From: Microbacterium oryzae
GTDB taxonomy: Bacteria; Actinomycetota; Actinomycetes; Actinomycetales; Microbacteriaceae
Direction of reading: 5' to 3'
Length of the DNA stretch: 64,000 nucleotides
Assembly (NCBI RefSeq): GCF_009735645.1
Contig: NZ_CP032550.1
Coordinates: forward strand, 310,001 to 374,000
A model generated the notes under the pieces. It was given only the letters and a program-made list of their open reading frames with translations. It was not told where the DNA came from and did not search any database. The position numbers and the translations under genes are program-made. Shown here piece by piece: positions 15,998-24,547 of the stretch; position 1 is the stretch's first letter, and the number at the start of each line of letters is the position of its first letter.

Positions 15998-17491
15998 TCA
16001 GTGCCCGTGCACGGCGGGCATGTCGTCGGTCTCCTCGGGCTTCCGCACGAAGAACGCCAGCACGACCGACACGAGCGAGATGATCGCCGCGATGAGGAAC
16101 GCCGTGCGCGCGCCGGACGCGCCCGCGACCGCCGACGCGACGCCGGCCTGCTCGCCGTCGTGAAGGAAGCTCGAGTACGTCGCGATGAGGATGGCGACGC
16201 CCGCTGCTCCCGCGACCTGCTGCAGGGTGTTCAGCACGGCAGAGCCGTGCGAGTACAGCGAGCGCTCGAGCGACCCGAGCGACGCCGAGAACAGCGGGGT
16301 GAACGACATCGCCATGCCGATCGACATCGCCGTCTGCACGGCCATCAGCAGCCACCACGGGGTGTGCTCGGTGACCGTCGAGTAGGTGAAGATCGCCGCC
16401 GCGACGATGATCGTGCCCGGCACGAGGAGCGTGCGGGGGCCGCGCGCGTCGTAGATGCGGCCGGTGACCGGGCCGAGGAGGCCCATCAGCACGGAGCCGG
16501 GAAGCAGGATGAGGCCGGACTGCAGGGCGTCGAGCTCGACGACGTTCTGCAGGTAGAGCGGCAGCAGCGTGAGCGTGCCGAACATCGTCAGCGCGACCAG
16601 CGACATGATGACGACCGACACGGTGAAGTTGCCGGAGCGGAACACGCGCAGATCGAGCAGGGCGTCGTCCACGCGCTGCAGCACGATCTGGCGCCATACG
16701 AACACGGCCAGCATGACGAGGCCGCCGCCGAGGACGATGGCGCCCGTCGCGATGGGCGAGATGCTCGATCCCGCGGAGTCGCCGCCGTGCCCGCCGCCGA
16801 ACTGGCTGAGGCCGTACACGATGCCGCCGAAGGCGAGCGCCGAGAGCACGATCGACGGCACGTCGATGGGTGCGCTCTTGGTCTCGCCGAGGTTCGTCAT
16901 CCACTTCGCGCCCATGAGGAGCGCCACGACCGCGATCGGCAGCACGATGCCGAAGAGCCAGCGCCAGCTGAGCGTCTCGAGCACGGCGCCCGACAGGGTC
17001 GGGCCGATGGCGGGGGCGAGGGAGATGACGAGGCCGACGCGGCCCATCATCCGACCCCGCGAGCGCGGCGGCACGACGTTCATGATGGTGGTCATCAGCA
17101 GCGGCATCATGATGCCGGTGCCCGCGGCCTGCACGACCCGGCCGACGAGCAGCACGGCGAAGCCGGGCGCGACGAGGCAGATGAGGGTGCCCAGCGAGAA
17201 GGCGGTCATGGCGGCGAGGAACGCCTGGCGCGTGGTGAAGCGCTGCAGCAGGAAGCCGGTGGTCGGGATCACGACGGCCATCGTGAGCATGAAGGCGCTC
17301 GTCAGCCACTGACCGAGCTCGGGAGCGAGACCCAGGTCAGCGTTCAGATGGGGGATGGCGATGCCCATCGTCGTCTCGTTGAGGATGGCGACGAAGGCGG
17401 CGACGAGAAGCAGCCAGATGACGCGCATGCTCTTCGGATCGACGCCGGACTGGGGGCGGGCGCGGATGGCGCCAGTATCGGTGGACGTCAT
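15998..17491 (-). CDS. DHA2 family MFS multidrug exporter (EmrB/QacA type)
   Basis: The 497-residue protein has about 14 membrane helices. Helix 1 carries LNETTMGIAIPHLNADLGL (motif D1), helix 4 LLVGRVVQAAGTGIMMPLL, and helix 5 the motif C-like GLVISLAPAIGPTLSGAVLETLSWRWLF. These define proton-driven EmrB/QacA-type drug exporters; the substrate is unknown. The ATG at 17491 has AGGAG 5 bases upstream. The frame extends further 5' but without family similarity. A -10 box at 17542-17547 is back to back with the promoter of the ABC exporter, so the two transport genes share a 127-base divergent region. Confidence 0.92.
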   Translation of the reverse strand: MTSTDTGAIRARPQSGVDPKSMRVIWLLLVAAFVAILNETTMGIAIPHLNADLGLAPELGQWLTSAFMLTMAVVIPTTGFLLQRFTTRQAFLAAMTAFSLGTLICLVAPGFAVLLVGRVVQAAGTGIMMPLLMTTIMNVVPPRSRGRMMGRVGLVISLAPAIGPTLSGAVLETLSWRWLFGIVLPIAVVALLMGAKWMTNLGETKSAPIDVPSIVLSALAFGGIVYGLSQFGGGHGGDSAGSSISPIATGAIVLGGGLVMLAVFVWRQIVLQRVDDALLDLRVFRSGNFTVSVVIMSLVALTMFGTLTLLPLYLQNVVELDALQSGLILLPGSVLMGLLGPVTGRIYDARGPRTLLVPGTIIVAAAIFTYSTVTEHTPWWLLMAVQTAMSIGMAMSFTPLFSASLGSLERSLYSHGSAVLNTLQQVAGAAGVAILIATYSSFLHDGEQAGVASAVAGASGARTAFLIAAIISLVSVVLAFFVRKPEETDDMPAVHGH

Positions 17492-17541
17492 GGGGCTCCT
17501 GGAGAAGAAAGGCGGCGCAGCGGACTCCGCGCAGACGTAAG

Positions 17542-17547
17542 AGCCTA
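17542..17547 (-). promoter_or_regulatory. -10 box of the EmrB-type exporter gene
   Basis: TAGGCT on the minus strand would give a leader of roughly 45 bases with the AGGAG site near its end. Confidence 0.45.
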
Positions 17548-17605
17548 ACGGCGCTCCCTGCGGCGGTATTCCCGTCAGTTCGGCGCCCGTGCCCACGACG
17601 ATATG

Positions 17606-17611
17606 TATGCT
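17606..17611 (+). promoter_or_regulatory. -10 box of the ABC exporter gene
   Basis: TATGCT ends 7 bases before the ATG at 17619, which predicts a leaderless mRNA. Confidence 0.5.
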
Positions 17612-17618
17612 CTTTGAC

Positions 17619-19502
17619 ATGAGTATGGGGCGAGGGATGGGCGGCGGCCGCGGCGGCAGCCGACCGATCGACGAGGAGGCGCAGCGGCGGCTGAACGCCG
17701 AGGCGCCGCGCGTGCCTGGGCTCGGGCGCCGTGTGGTCGCGCTGTTCCGGCCGTACCGCGCGCGCATCGGCGTCACCGCCGCGCTCGTCGTCGTCGGCGC
17801 GGCGCTCGGCGTCATCCCTCCGCTCGTCATCCAGCGGGTGTTCGACGACGCGCTGTTCCCCACCGACGGCTCGCCGGTGGACATCCCGCTGCTCGTGCGC
17901 CTGGTCGCGCTCATGATCGCGCTGTATCTCGGCAGCGCGATCGTCGGCGTCGCTCAGACCTGGTTCACGTCGAACGTGGGCAACCGCGTCACCGGCGACC
18001 TGCGCGTGCGGATGTTCGAGCATCTGCAGGCGATGGAGCTCGGGTTCTTCACGCGCACGAAGACCGGCATCATCCAGTCGCGGCTGCAGAACGACGTCGG
18101 CGGCGTCTCATCGGTGCTGACGAACACGGTGACGAGCATCCTCGGCAACACCGTGACCGTCATCGCCTCGCTCGTGGCCATGATCCTCATCGACTGGCGT
18201 CTCACCCTCATCGCCGTCGTCATCATGCCCGTGCTCGTCTTCGTGCAGCGGCGCGTGGGGCAGGTGCGCGCGCGGATCGCGGGGGAGACGCAGCAGTCGC
18301 TGTCGGAGCTGACCGCGATCACGCAGGAGACGCTGAGCGTCTCGGGCATCATGCTCTCGAAGTCGTTCAACCGCCAGCGCACGGAGTCCGCGCGCTACGC
18401 GGAGGAGAACGCCAACCAGATCCGGCTGCAGATCCGCCAGGCGATGACGGGGCAGGGGTTCTTCGCCGTCGTGCACGTGCTCATGGCGTCGGTGCCCGCG
18501 ATCATCTACCTCGTCGCTGGCTTCCTCCTCGCCGGCGACACCGGGCTGCTCACCGCGGGCACGATCGTCGCGTTCACGAACGTGCAGGCCCGGCTGCTGC
18601 AGCCGCTGACGAGCCTCATGCGGGTGGCGCTCGACGTGCAGACGTCATCGGCCCTGTTCGCGCGCATCTTCGAGTACCTCGACCTGAAGCCCGCCATCGC
18701 CGACGCCCCCGGTGCGATCGACGTCGCCGCAGCCCCCGGCCCGATCGGGCGCGTGGAGTTCCGCGACGTCTCGTTCCGCTACCCCGACGCCGCGGTCGAC
18801 ACCCGCCCCACCCTGCAGGGCGTCTCTTTCACGGTCGAGCCGGGATCGCACGTGGCGTTCGTCGGGCCGTCCGGAGCGGGCAAGACGACCGTGCTCTACC
18901 TCACGCCGCGCTTCTATGAGGCGTCGGATGGCCAGGTGCTGTTCGCGGGGGAGGATGTGCGCCACCTCAGGCAGGAGTCGATCGTCGACCACGTCGGGAT
19001 CGTGTCGCAGGAGACGTACCTCTTCCACGCGACGGTGCGGGAGAACCTCCGCTACGCGCGTCCGGACGCCACCGACCAGCAGATCGAGGACGCCTGCCGC
19101 CAGGCGAACATCCACCACATCATCGCGGGTTTCGAGGACGGCTACGACACGGTGGTCGGCGAACGCGGCTACCGCCTGTCGGGCGGCGAGAAGCAGCGCA
19201 TCGCCATCGCGCGCGTGCTGCTGAAGGACCCGCCGGTGCTGCTCCTCGACGAGGCGACGAGCGCGCTCGACACGGTCTCCGAGCGCATCGTGCAGGAGGC
19301 CCTCGAGAGCGCGGCCCGCGGTCGCACGACCATCTCGATCGCGCACCGGCTGTCCACCGTCATCGACGCCGACGTGATCCATGTCGTGGACGCCGGCCGG
19401 ATCGTGGAGTCGGGCACCCATGGGCAGCTCGTCGCAGCCGGCGGCCTCTACGCGGAGCTCGCCGCCGAGCAGCTGGCGGCCACGCGCGTGCTGGAGGAGT
19501 GA
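17619..19502 (+). CDS. ABC exporter, fused membrane and ATPase domains (MdlB/MsbA type)
   Basis: The 627-residue half transporter has a Gly/Arg-rich N-terminus, six helices (about 50-340) and one nucleotide-binding domain with Walker A VGPSGAGKTT, Q-loop VSQETYLF, signature LSGGEKQRIAIARVLL, Walker B VLLLDEATSALD and H-loop IAHRLS. It would act as a homodimer exporting lipids, drugs or peptides. The ATG at 17619 is preferred because TATGCT ends 7 bases before it; a GTG at 17589 is in frame but lies upstream of that promoter. Only 3 bases separate its stop from the convergent glycosyltransferase gene. Confidence 0.92.
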   Translation: MSMGRGMGGGRGGSRPIDEEAQRRLNAEAPRVPGLGRRVVALFRPYRARIGVTAALVVVGAALGVIPPLVIQRVFDDALFPTDGSPVDIPLLVRLVALMIALYLGSAIVGVAQTWFTSNVGNRVTGDLRVRMFEHLQAMELGFFTRTKTGIIQSRLQNDVGGVSSVLTNTVTSILGNTVTVIASLVAMILIDWRLTLIAVVIMPVLVFVQRRVGQVRARIAGETQQSLSELTAITQETLSVSGIMLSKSFNRQRTESARYAEENANQIRLQIRQAMTGQGFFAVVHVLMASVPAIIYLVAGFLLAGDTGLLTAGTIVAFTNVQARLLQPLTSLMRVALDVQTSSALFARIFEYLDLKPAIADAPGAIDVAAAPGPIGRVEFRDVSFRYPDAAVDTRPTLQGVSFTVEPGSHVAFVGPSGAGKTTVLYLTPRFYEASDGQVLFAGEDVRHLRQESIVDHVGIVSQETYLFHATVRENLRYARPDATDQQIEDACRQANIHHIIAGFEDGYDTVVGERGYRLSGGEKQRIAIARVLLKDPPVLLLDEATSALDTVSERIVQEALESAARGRTTISIAHRLSTVIDADVIHVVDAGRIVESGTHGQLVAAGGLYAELAAEQLAATRVLEE

Positions 19503-19505
19503 CCG

Positions 19506-20381
19506 TCAGAGCGCCGCGACGTGCGCGGCGAAGGCCGCGAGCAGCGCGCGGTCGTCGTCGGCCAGCGGGAGCGCGGCCAGCCGCGGCACGTCCATCCGCA
19601 GGATCTGGGCGGCGCGGGCGCGACGAGCGGCGCCGTGCGCGGCGAGCACGTCGAGACCGTCGCGCATGGCCGCGAGGCACGCGCGGAGCACCCGCGGGTC
19701 CGCCTCGCGCTGCGTGATCGAGGAGCCGTCGGCGCGCACGCGCCACTGCACGACGACGTCGGGCACCACGTCGAACGCGCGCGCCGCCGTGTACATCCGC
19801 TGCGCGATGGCCTGGTCCTCGTAGAGCGCCGCCTCGGGGAAGCGCAGCCCGTGCTCGCGCCAGAACTCCGTGCGCGACACCTTCGACCACGCGACCACGT
19901 TCGCGGTCACCTCCGGATGCGCGTCGAGGTCGACACCCATCCGACGCGGATCCGTCGACGCCGACACCCACGGCTGCACGGGACCGGGGAGGTACTGCGC
20001 GCCCTCCGGCCGCAGGCGCACGTATGCGCCGACGACGAGGTCGCTGCCGGATGCCTCCAGCGAGCCGACGAGGGTCGCGAGGGCGGCGGGCGTCATCACA
20101 TCGTCGCCGTCGAGGAAGCCCACGTAGCGGGTGTCGACGAGATCGAGCGCGGTGTTGCGCGCGGCGCCGAGCCCCCGCCGGCGACCGTGCCGCACGACGC
20201 GGAAGCGGTCGTCGCGACGGGCGGCGTCGTCGAAGACCCTGCCCGTGCCATCCGCCGACCCGTCGTCGACGAGGATGGCCCGCCAGTGCGGGAGGGTCTG
20301 CGCGCGGAGGGAGTCCAGCGCCTCGGCGGCGTACTCCTCGACGTCGAAGCCGGGGACGATGACGGTGACGAGGGCGCTCAC
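19506..20381 (-). CDS. family 2 glycosyltransferase
   Basis: The 291-residue protein has the GT2/GT-A fold: VTVIVPGFDVEEYAAEALDSL at the start, LVDDGSADGTGRVFDD (first Asp pair), GLGAARNTALDLVDTRYVGFLDGDDVM with the DGDD metal and sugar-nucleotide motif, and EDQAIAQRMY (catalytic E-D-Q). It probably adds a sugar to a wall polymer or polysaccharide; donor and acceptor are unknown. No membrane helix is evident, so it is cytosolic or peripheral. GTG at 20381 has GGTGAG 7 bases upstream within the end of the preceding NUDIX gene, 9 bases from its stop, so they form an operon. Confidence 0.88.
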   Translation of the reverse strand: MSALVTVIVPGFDVEEYAAEALDSLRAQTLPHWRAILVDDGSADGTGRVFDDAARRDDRFRVVRHGRRRGLGAARNTALDLVDTRYVGFLDGDDVMTPAALATLVGSLEASGSDLVVGAYVRLRPEGAQYLPGPVQPWVSASTDPRRMGVDLDAHPEVTANVVAWSKVSRTEFWREHGLRFPEAALYEDQAIAQRMYTAARAFDVVPDVVVQWRVRADGSSITQREADPRVLRACLAAMRDGLDVLAAHGAARRARAAQILRMDVPRLAALPLADDDRALLAAFAAHVAAL

Positions 20382-20390
20382 GTCAGGAGC

Positions 20391-21074
20391 TCACCGTCGC
20401 TCGAGCGGGCCGCGGTCGGCCAGCGCGACGTCGGAGTTGTACCGATACAGGCGTGCGGGGCGGTGCTTGCCCGTGCGGAACGACTCGGTCGGCAGCAGCG
20501 CCTCGGAGCCCTCCAGCAGGCGGCGGAAGTTCGACGGATCCAGACGCCGGCCGAGCACCGCCTCGTACACCTCGCGCAGCTCGGTGAGCGTGAACTCGTC
20601 GGGCAGGAGCCCGTGCGCGATCCGGCTGTAGCCGACCTTGTTGCGGAGGCGCCAGAGCGCGTACTCCACGATGCGGTTGTGGTCGAACGCGAGCGCGGGA
20701 AGGTCGTCGACGTCGAACCACTCGACGTTCTCCGGCGCGTCCTCGGACGCCCGCTGCGCGTCGACGAGGTCGGAGCGCAGCAGCGCCCAGTAGACGACGG
20801 ACACCACGCGCGTGGGGGAGCGGTCGACGTCGCCGAACGCGTACAGCTGCTCGAGGTAGCTCGGGCTGAGCGCGGTGGTCTCCGCGAGGGTGCGCGATGC
20901 CGCATCGTCGAGGCCCTCGCGCTCGTCCAGCCATCCGCCGGGGAGGGCCCACGCGTCGGCGAACGGATCGCGGGTGCGACGCACCAGCGGGATCATCAGC
21001 GTGTCGGCCTCGGGTCGCGATCGCAGCGAGAAGATCACCGTCGACACGGCGACGCGGATCGGGGAAGCGCTCAC
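20391..21074 (-). CDS. NUDIX domain plus winged helix, NrtR-like regulator
   Basis: The 227-residue protein has a NUDIX fold (about 1-140) followed by a winged-helix domain (LWRLRNKVGYSRIAHGLLPDEFTLTELREVYEAVLGRRLDPSNF), the layout of NrtR regulators, which sense ADP-ribose and repress NAD metabolism genes. The Nudix box GGWLDEREGLDDAASRTLAE departs from GX5EX7REUXEEXGU (RTLAETTAL instead of RELxEETGL), so hydrolysis is probably lost, in line with a regulatory role. GTG at 21074 lies 6 bases after TACGCT, predicting a leaderless mRNA. Target genes are not evident in this window. Confidence 0.82.
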   Translation of the reverse strand: MSASPIRVAVSTVIFSLRSRPEADTLMIPLVRRTRDPFADAWALPGGWLDEREGLDDAASRTLAETTALSPSYLEQLYAFGDVDRSPTRVVSVVYWALLRSDLVDAQRASEDAPENVEWFDVDDLPALAFDHNRIVEYALWRLRNKVGYSRIAHGLLPDEFTLTELREVYEAVLGRRLDPSNFRRLLEGSEALLPTESFRTGKHRPARLYRYNSDVALADRGPLERR

Positions 21075-21080
21075 CCCTCG

Positions 21081-21086
21081 AGCGTA
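21081..21086 (-). promoter_or_regulatory. -10 box of the NrtR-like gene
   Basis: TACGCT on the minus strand ends 6 bases before the GTG at 21074. Confidence 0.5.
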
Positions 21087-21118
21087 GGCGACGGGCGACG
21101 CGGCTTCCGCGCACCCGC

Positions 21119-21124
21119 TATGCT
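21119..21124 (+). promoter_or_regulatory. -10 box of the thi operon
   Basis: TATGCT predicts a transcript starting near 21131, just before the TPP riboswitch. Confidence 0.5.
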
Positions 21125-21133
21125 CCTTCGCAG

Positions 21134-21207
21134 TGGCACGGGGTGTCCCCTTCCGGGGACTGAGATCACACCCGTATGCACCTGATCTCGTTAGAACGAG
21201 CGGAGGG
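21134..21207 (+). ncRNA. TPP (THI-element) riboswitch
   Basis: The conserved cores are present in order: GGGGTG, a GTCCCCTTCCGGGGAC stem, CTGAGAT, ACCC, ACCTGATCT, a short GTTAGAAC turn and CGGAGGGA. The last part contains the ribosome binding site of thiM, so TPP binding would hide it and reduce translation of the thiamine salvage and synthesis operon. The sequence is compact and has no separate terminator. Confidence 0.95.
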
Positions 21208-21216
21208 ATGTCGCTG

Positions 21217-22110
21217 ATGAGTGACGCGCACCTGTCGGTATCCGAAGGCCCCGGGGCCGTGCTGTGGAGACTGCGCGAGACCGCGCCGCTCGTGCAGTGC
21301 ATCACGAACGCCGTGGTGGTGAACTTCACCGCCAACGCGCTGCTGGCCGTGGGCGCAGCGCCCATCATGGCCGATGTGCCCGAGGAGGCGGGGGAGTGCG
21401 CGGCGTTCGCGTCGGCCCTGCTCGTGAACCTCGGCACGCCGACCGCGGCGCAGCGCGACGCCATGATCGAGGCCGTGACCGCCGCGCGCGCCGCGCGCAC
21501 CCCGTGGGTGCTCGACCCGGTCGGCGTCGGCGCGCTCGCCCTGCGCACGGACTTCGCGCAGGGCCTGCTCGAGCTCGGGCCCGCCGTCATCCGTGGCAAC
21601 GCCTCGGAGATCCTCGCGCTCGCCGCGGCGGGCGCCGGCGGCCGCGGCGTGGATGCCGCCCATGCCGTCGACGACGCGGTCGCGGCCGCGCACGACCTCG
21701 CGCGCCGCACCGGAGCGGTCGTCGCCATCTCCGGCCCCGTCGACGCGGTGTGCGACGGCGCTCGCACGGTCCGCGTGACCGGCGGCAGCGCCCTGCTGAC
21801 GAGGGTCACCGGCGGCGGCTGCTCCCTGGGGGCGGTCGTCGCGGCCTGCCTGGCCGCGGCGGATGGCCTCGTCTCGGGTGGCCAGGTCTCGGATGGCCGG
21901 GGTTCCGATGGCCAGGTTTCGGATGGCGAGAGCGCGGCCTTCGCGGGCGCGGTCGCCGCGCACGCGCTGTACGCCGCGGCGTCCGAGCGCGCCGCTGCCC
22001 GAGCGGAGGGCCCCGGCTCCTTCGCGGTGGGGTTCCTCGACGCGCTCGCCGCGGTCGAGCCGGCCGATGTCGCGCGTCCCGAGCGCTTCACGACGGCGGT
22101 GCCCGCATGA
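21217..22110 (+). CDS. thiM: hydroxyethylthiazole kinase
   Basis: The 297-residue ribokinase-fold protein phosphorylates 4-methyl-5-hydroxyethylthiazole with ATP. Visible motifs are [47 protein letters not shown] and [19 protein letters not shown] with the catalytic GGGC loop. ATG 21217 is chosen because GGAGGG of the riboswitch lies 9 bases upstream; the ATG at 21208 touches that site. Residues 219-238 are encoded by four tandem 15-bp units, an insertion not expected in ThiM and sited in a loop after the active site. The gene overlaps thiE by 4 bases. Confidence 0.93.
   Translation: MSDAHLSVSEGPGAVLWRLRETAPLVQCITNAVVVNFTANALLAVGAAPIMADVPEEAGECAAFASALLVNLGTPTAAQRDAMIEAVTAARAARTPWVLDPVGVGALALRTDFAQGLLELGPAVIRGNASEILALAAAGAGGRGVDAAHAVDDAVAAAHDLARRTGAVVAISGPVDAVCDGARTVRVTGGSALLTRVTGGGCSLGAVVAACLAAADGLVSGGQVSDGRGSDGQVSDGESAAFAGAVAAHALYAAASERAAARAEGPGSFAVGFLDALAAVEPADVARPERFTTAVPA
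21871..21930 (+). repeat. 15-bp coding minisatellite, four units
   Basis: Four tandem 15-base units resemble GTCTCGGATGGCCAG and encode [15 protein letters not shown] and VSDGE within thiM. The units are in frame and differ by one to four bases. Confidence 0.85.
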
Positions 22111-22778
22111 GCGCGCGTCGCCCCGACCTCTCGGTCTATCTCGTCGCCGACGCCGCGACGATCGGCGCCCGCTCTCTCGTCGACGTCGTCGCCGCCGCCG
22201 TCGACGGCGGCGCGTCCACGGTGCAGATCCGCGGCAAGGACCTCCCCGCGGCGGACCTCCTCGCCCTCGTCGAGGCCGCGGCCGATCAGGTCCGCGGCCG
22301 AGCGACGCTGCTCGTCAACGACCGCGTCGACGTCTACCTCGCCGCGCGCGCGGCGGGCGCGGCCGTCGACGGCGTGCACGTCGGCCAGAGCGACCTGCCG
22401 GTCGATCGCGTGCGACGCCTCGTCGGCGACGGCGCGATCATCGGACTGAGCGCGAGCCTCCCGGCCGAGCTCGAGGCGCTCCGCCGGCTGCCGGCCGGCA
22501 CCGTCGACTACCTGGGCGTGGGCGCCGTGCGCGCCACGCCCACGAAGAAGGACCATCCCACCCCCATCGGATGGGAGGGGTTCGGCTCCTTCGCCCGACT
22601 CGCGCACGAGTTCCCCTGCGTGGCGATCGGCGGCGTGGGCCCGGGCGACGCGGCGGCCGCGCGACGAGCGGGCGCCGCGGGCATCGCGGTCGTCCGCGCC
22701 ATCTGCTCGGCGGAGCTCCCCGCGGCGGCGGCGGCCGCCCTGCGCTCCGAGTGGGCGGATGCGGAGGCGGCGGCATGA
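22107..22778 (+). CDS. thiE: thiamine-phosphate synthase
   Basis: The 223-residue TIM-barrel enzyme joins HMP-PP and thiazole phosphate to give thiamine monophosphate. It shows [13 protein letters not shown] (phosphate and thiazole binding), [23 protein letters not shown], the G-x-G-x-x strand [16 protein letters not shown] and the C-terminal [28 protein letters not shown]. The canonical loop here usually reads PIFPTxTK; this copy has AVRATPTKK. It is coupled to thiM upstream and thiD-tenA downstream by ATGA overlaps, all under the TPP riboswitch. Confidence 0.95.
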   Translation: MSARRPDLSVYLVADAATIGARSLVDVVAAAVDGGASTVQIRGKDLPAADLLALVEAAADQVRGRATLLVNDRVDVYLAARAAGAAVDGVHVGQSDLPVDRVRRLVGDGAIIGLSASLPAELEALRRLPAGTVDYLGVGAVRATPTKKDHPTPIGWEGFGSFARLAHEFPCVAIGGVGPGDAAAARRAGAAGIAVVRAICSAELPAAAAAALRSEWADAEAAA

Positions 22779-24289
22779 GCGCCGTCCCGAACATCCTCGC
22801 GATCGCCGGCTCCGACCCCTCGGGCGGGGCGGGCGTCCAGGCCGATCTCAAGTCCATCGCGGCGTGCGGCGGCTACGGCATGGCGGCGATCACCGCGCTC
22901 ACCGCGCAGAGCACGCAGGGGGTGAGCGGCGTGCACGTGCCGCCGGCGCCGTTCCTCCGCGCCCAGCTCGACGCGATCGCGGCCGACATCCGCATCGACG
23001 CCGTGAAGGTCGGCATGCTCGGCAGCGCCGAGATCGTCGACGAGGTCGCCGCCTTCCTCCGCGGCCTCCCGGGCCGGCCACCGGTCGTGCTCGACCCCGT
23101 CATGGTCGCCACGAGCGGCGACCGGCTGCTCGACGTCGACGCCGAGCGCGCCCTGCACGACCTGCTCGCGCTCGCCGACGTCGTCACGCCCAACCTGCCC
23201 GAGCTGGCGGTGCTCTGCGGAGTGCCGCGCATCGACTCGTGGGCAGAGGCCCTGGCACATGCCGCGGACCTCGCCCGCCGGCACGACGTGCTCGTGCTCG
23301 CGAAGGGCGGGCACCTCGACGGTCCGGCCTGCCCCGACGCGCTCGTCGGAGCGGACGGCGTGCGAGCCGAGTTCGTGGCGGATCGCATCGAGACGACCAG
23401 CACCCACGGCACCGGCTGCTCGCTCTCGGCGGCGCTCGCGACCCTCGTCGCCCGCGAGCGCGACTGGGTCTGGGCGGCCCGTCTCGCCCGCGGATGGCTG
23501 CGCGACGCGATCGCGTCGGCCGCCGATCTCGAGGTGGGCGCTCCCGGCGGCCACGGGCCGCTGCACCACGCCGCCGCCCTCTGGCGCACCGGCGGGCTGC
23601 CCCGGCGCGACGCCGAGCTCGACGCGTGGTGGGAGGACATCGCGCCGCTCCGCGCGGCGATCGACGACGTCTGGTTCGTCCGGGCGCTCGGCGACGGGAG
23701 CCTGGACCGGGCCGACTTCGCGCACTATCTCGCGCAGGACTCCCGCTACCTCCGCACGTACGCCCGGGTGCTGAGCCGTGCCGCCGAGCTCGCGCCGTCG
23801 CTCGAGGAGCAGACGTTCTGGGCGGCCTCCGCGCACCGGTGCCTCGAGACCGAGCTCGCCCTGCACCGATCCCGGCTCGGCGACGACGAGGTCGACCCGG
23901 CGCCGGCCTCGCCGGAGACCGTCGCGTACCTCGACCATCTGCGGGCGATCGCGGCGGCCGGCGACCTCGGCGTCCTCGCCGCGGCCGTCCTGCCGTGCTA
24001 CTGGCTCTATCAGGATGTCGGGGCGCGACTGGCCGCGGCGAATCGCCCCGGCCATCCGTATGCCGACTGGCTCGCGACCTACGCGTCGGACGGCTTCGAT
24101 CTCGCGACGCGCGAGGCCATCCGCTGGACGCAGGGCCATGCCCGGGCAGCCGACGACGCGCGGCTCGCGCGCATGCGCGCGGCCTTCGACGCGTCGTCGC
24201 GTCACGAGCTCGCGTTCTTCGCCCAGCGGCGGGTCGCGGCGGCTGATCCGGCGGCGGACCGGTCGCGAGAGCGGGTGGCCGCCGGGTAG
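22775..24289 (+). CDS. thiD: ThiD-TenA fusion: HMP(-P) kinase with thiaminase-II-like domain
   Basis: The 504-residue protein fuses two enzymes. Residues 1-260 are ThiD, which phosphorylates hydroxymethylpyrimidine and its phosphate (IAGSDPSGGAGVQADLKSI, VLDPVMVATSGDRLL, TTSTHGTGCSLSAALA). Residues about 285-500 are TenA, which recovers the pyrimidine from thiamine breakdown products; LPCYWLYQDVG carries the catalytic Cys, placing it in the TenA_C group. Linking the two would pass salvaged pyrimidine straight to the kinase. It is the last gene of the thi operon. Its TAG stop overlaps the -10 box of the next transcription unit. Confidence 0.93.
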   Translation: MSAVPNILAIAGSDPSGGAGVQADLKSIAACGGYGMAAITALTAQSTQGVSGVHVPPAPFLRAQLDAIAADIRIDAVKVGMLGSAEIVDEVAAFLRGLPGRPPVVLDPVMVATSGDRLLDVDAERALHDLLALADVVTPNLPELAVLCGVPRIDSWAEALAHAADLARRHDVLVLAKGGHLDGPACPDALVGADGVRAEFVADRIETTSTHGTGCSLSAALATLVARERDWVWAARLARGWLRDAIASAADLEVGAPGGHGPLHHAAALWRTGGLPRRDAELDAWWEDIAPLRAAIDDVWFVRALGDGSLDRADFAHYLAQDSRYLRTYARVLSRAAELAPSLEEQTFWAASAHRCLETELALHRSRLGDDEVDPAPASPETVAYLDHLRAIAAAGDLGVLAAAVLPCYWLYQDVGARLAAANRPGHPYADWLATYASDGFDLATREAIRWTQGHARAADDARLARMRAAFDASSRHELAFFAQRRVAAADPAADRSRERVAAG

Positions 24290-24292
24290 GAT
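24287..24292 (+). promoter_or_regulatory. -10 box of the glycine riboswitch transcript, overlapping the thiD stop codon
   Basis: TAGGAT begins with the TAG stop of thiD-tenA and would start transcription near 24299, just ahead of the riboswitch. Confidence 0.5.
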
Positions 24293-24321
24293 CGGCTCCA
24301 CAACTGCACATGACCGTCCAC

Positions 24322-24499
24322 CCGTCACGGGAGAACGCAGCGCTCGCGCTGCTGCCGTAGGAGCAACCCCTCCCGGAATCTCTCAGGCCCACGTACCGTG
24401 GCGGCAGGTCACTCTGGAAAGCGGCGCACCTGCGCCCGCCGACGGGGCAAGCGGCGCTCCGGCGCCGTGGAAACTCTCAGGCCTATGACAGAGCGGGAG
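24322..24499 (+). ncRNA. tandem glycine riboswitch (two gcvT aptamers)
   Basis: The first aptamer contains GGGAGAAC, ATCTCTCAGGC and the closing TCACTCTGGAAAGC. The second contains GGCAAGCGGCGC, AAACTCTCAGGCC and ATGACAGAGCGGGAGG. A short linker joins them. It precedes sdaA-gcvTHP, so high glycine should switch on its own disposal. A hairpin follows at 24509-24528. Confidence 0.93.
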
Positions 24500-24508
24500 G
24501 AACTCGAC

Positions 24509-24528
24509 GCACCCTCGCCCGAGGGTGC
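24509..24528 (+). other. hairpin between riboswitch and sdaA, possible expression platform
   Basis: GCACCCTCG and CGAGGGTGC are perfect 9-base arms. No U-tract follows, and the structure lies 6 bases before the GGGAG site of sdaA, so control of translation is as likely as termination. Confidence 0.5.
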
Positions 24529-24547
24529 CGAAGACGGGAGTTCCTCG

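Noticed and set aside
21208..21216. ATG 21208 as the thiM start
   Set aside because: The GGAGGG of the riboswitch touches it; ATG 21217 is 9 bases away and in the same frame.
24485..24547. Upstream in-frame ATG for sdaA at 24485
   Set aside because: It is within the conserved end of the second glycine aptamer; ATG 24548 has a proper ribosome site and matches the family length.
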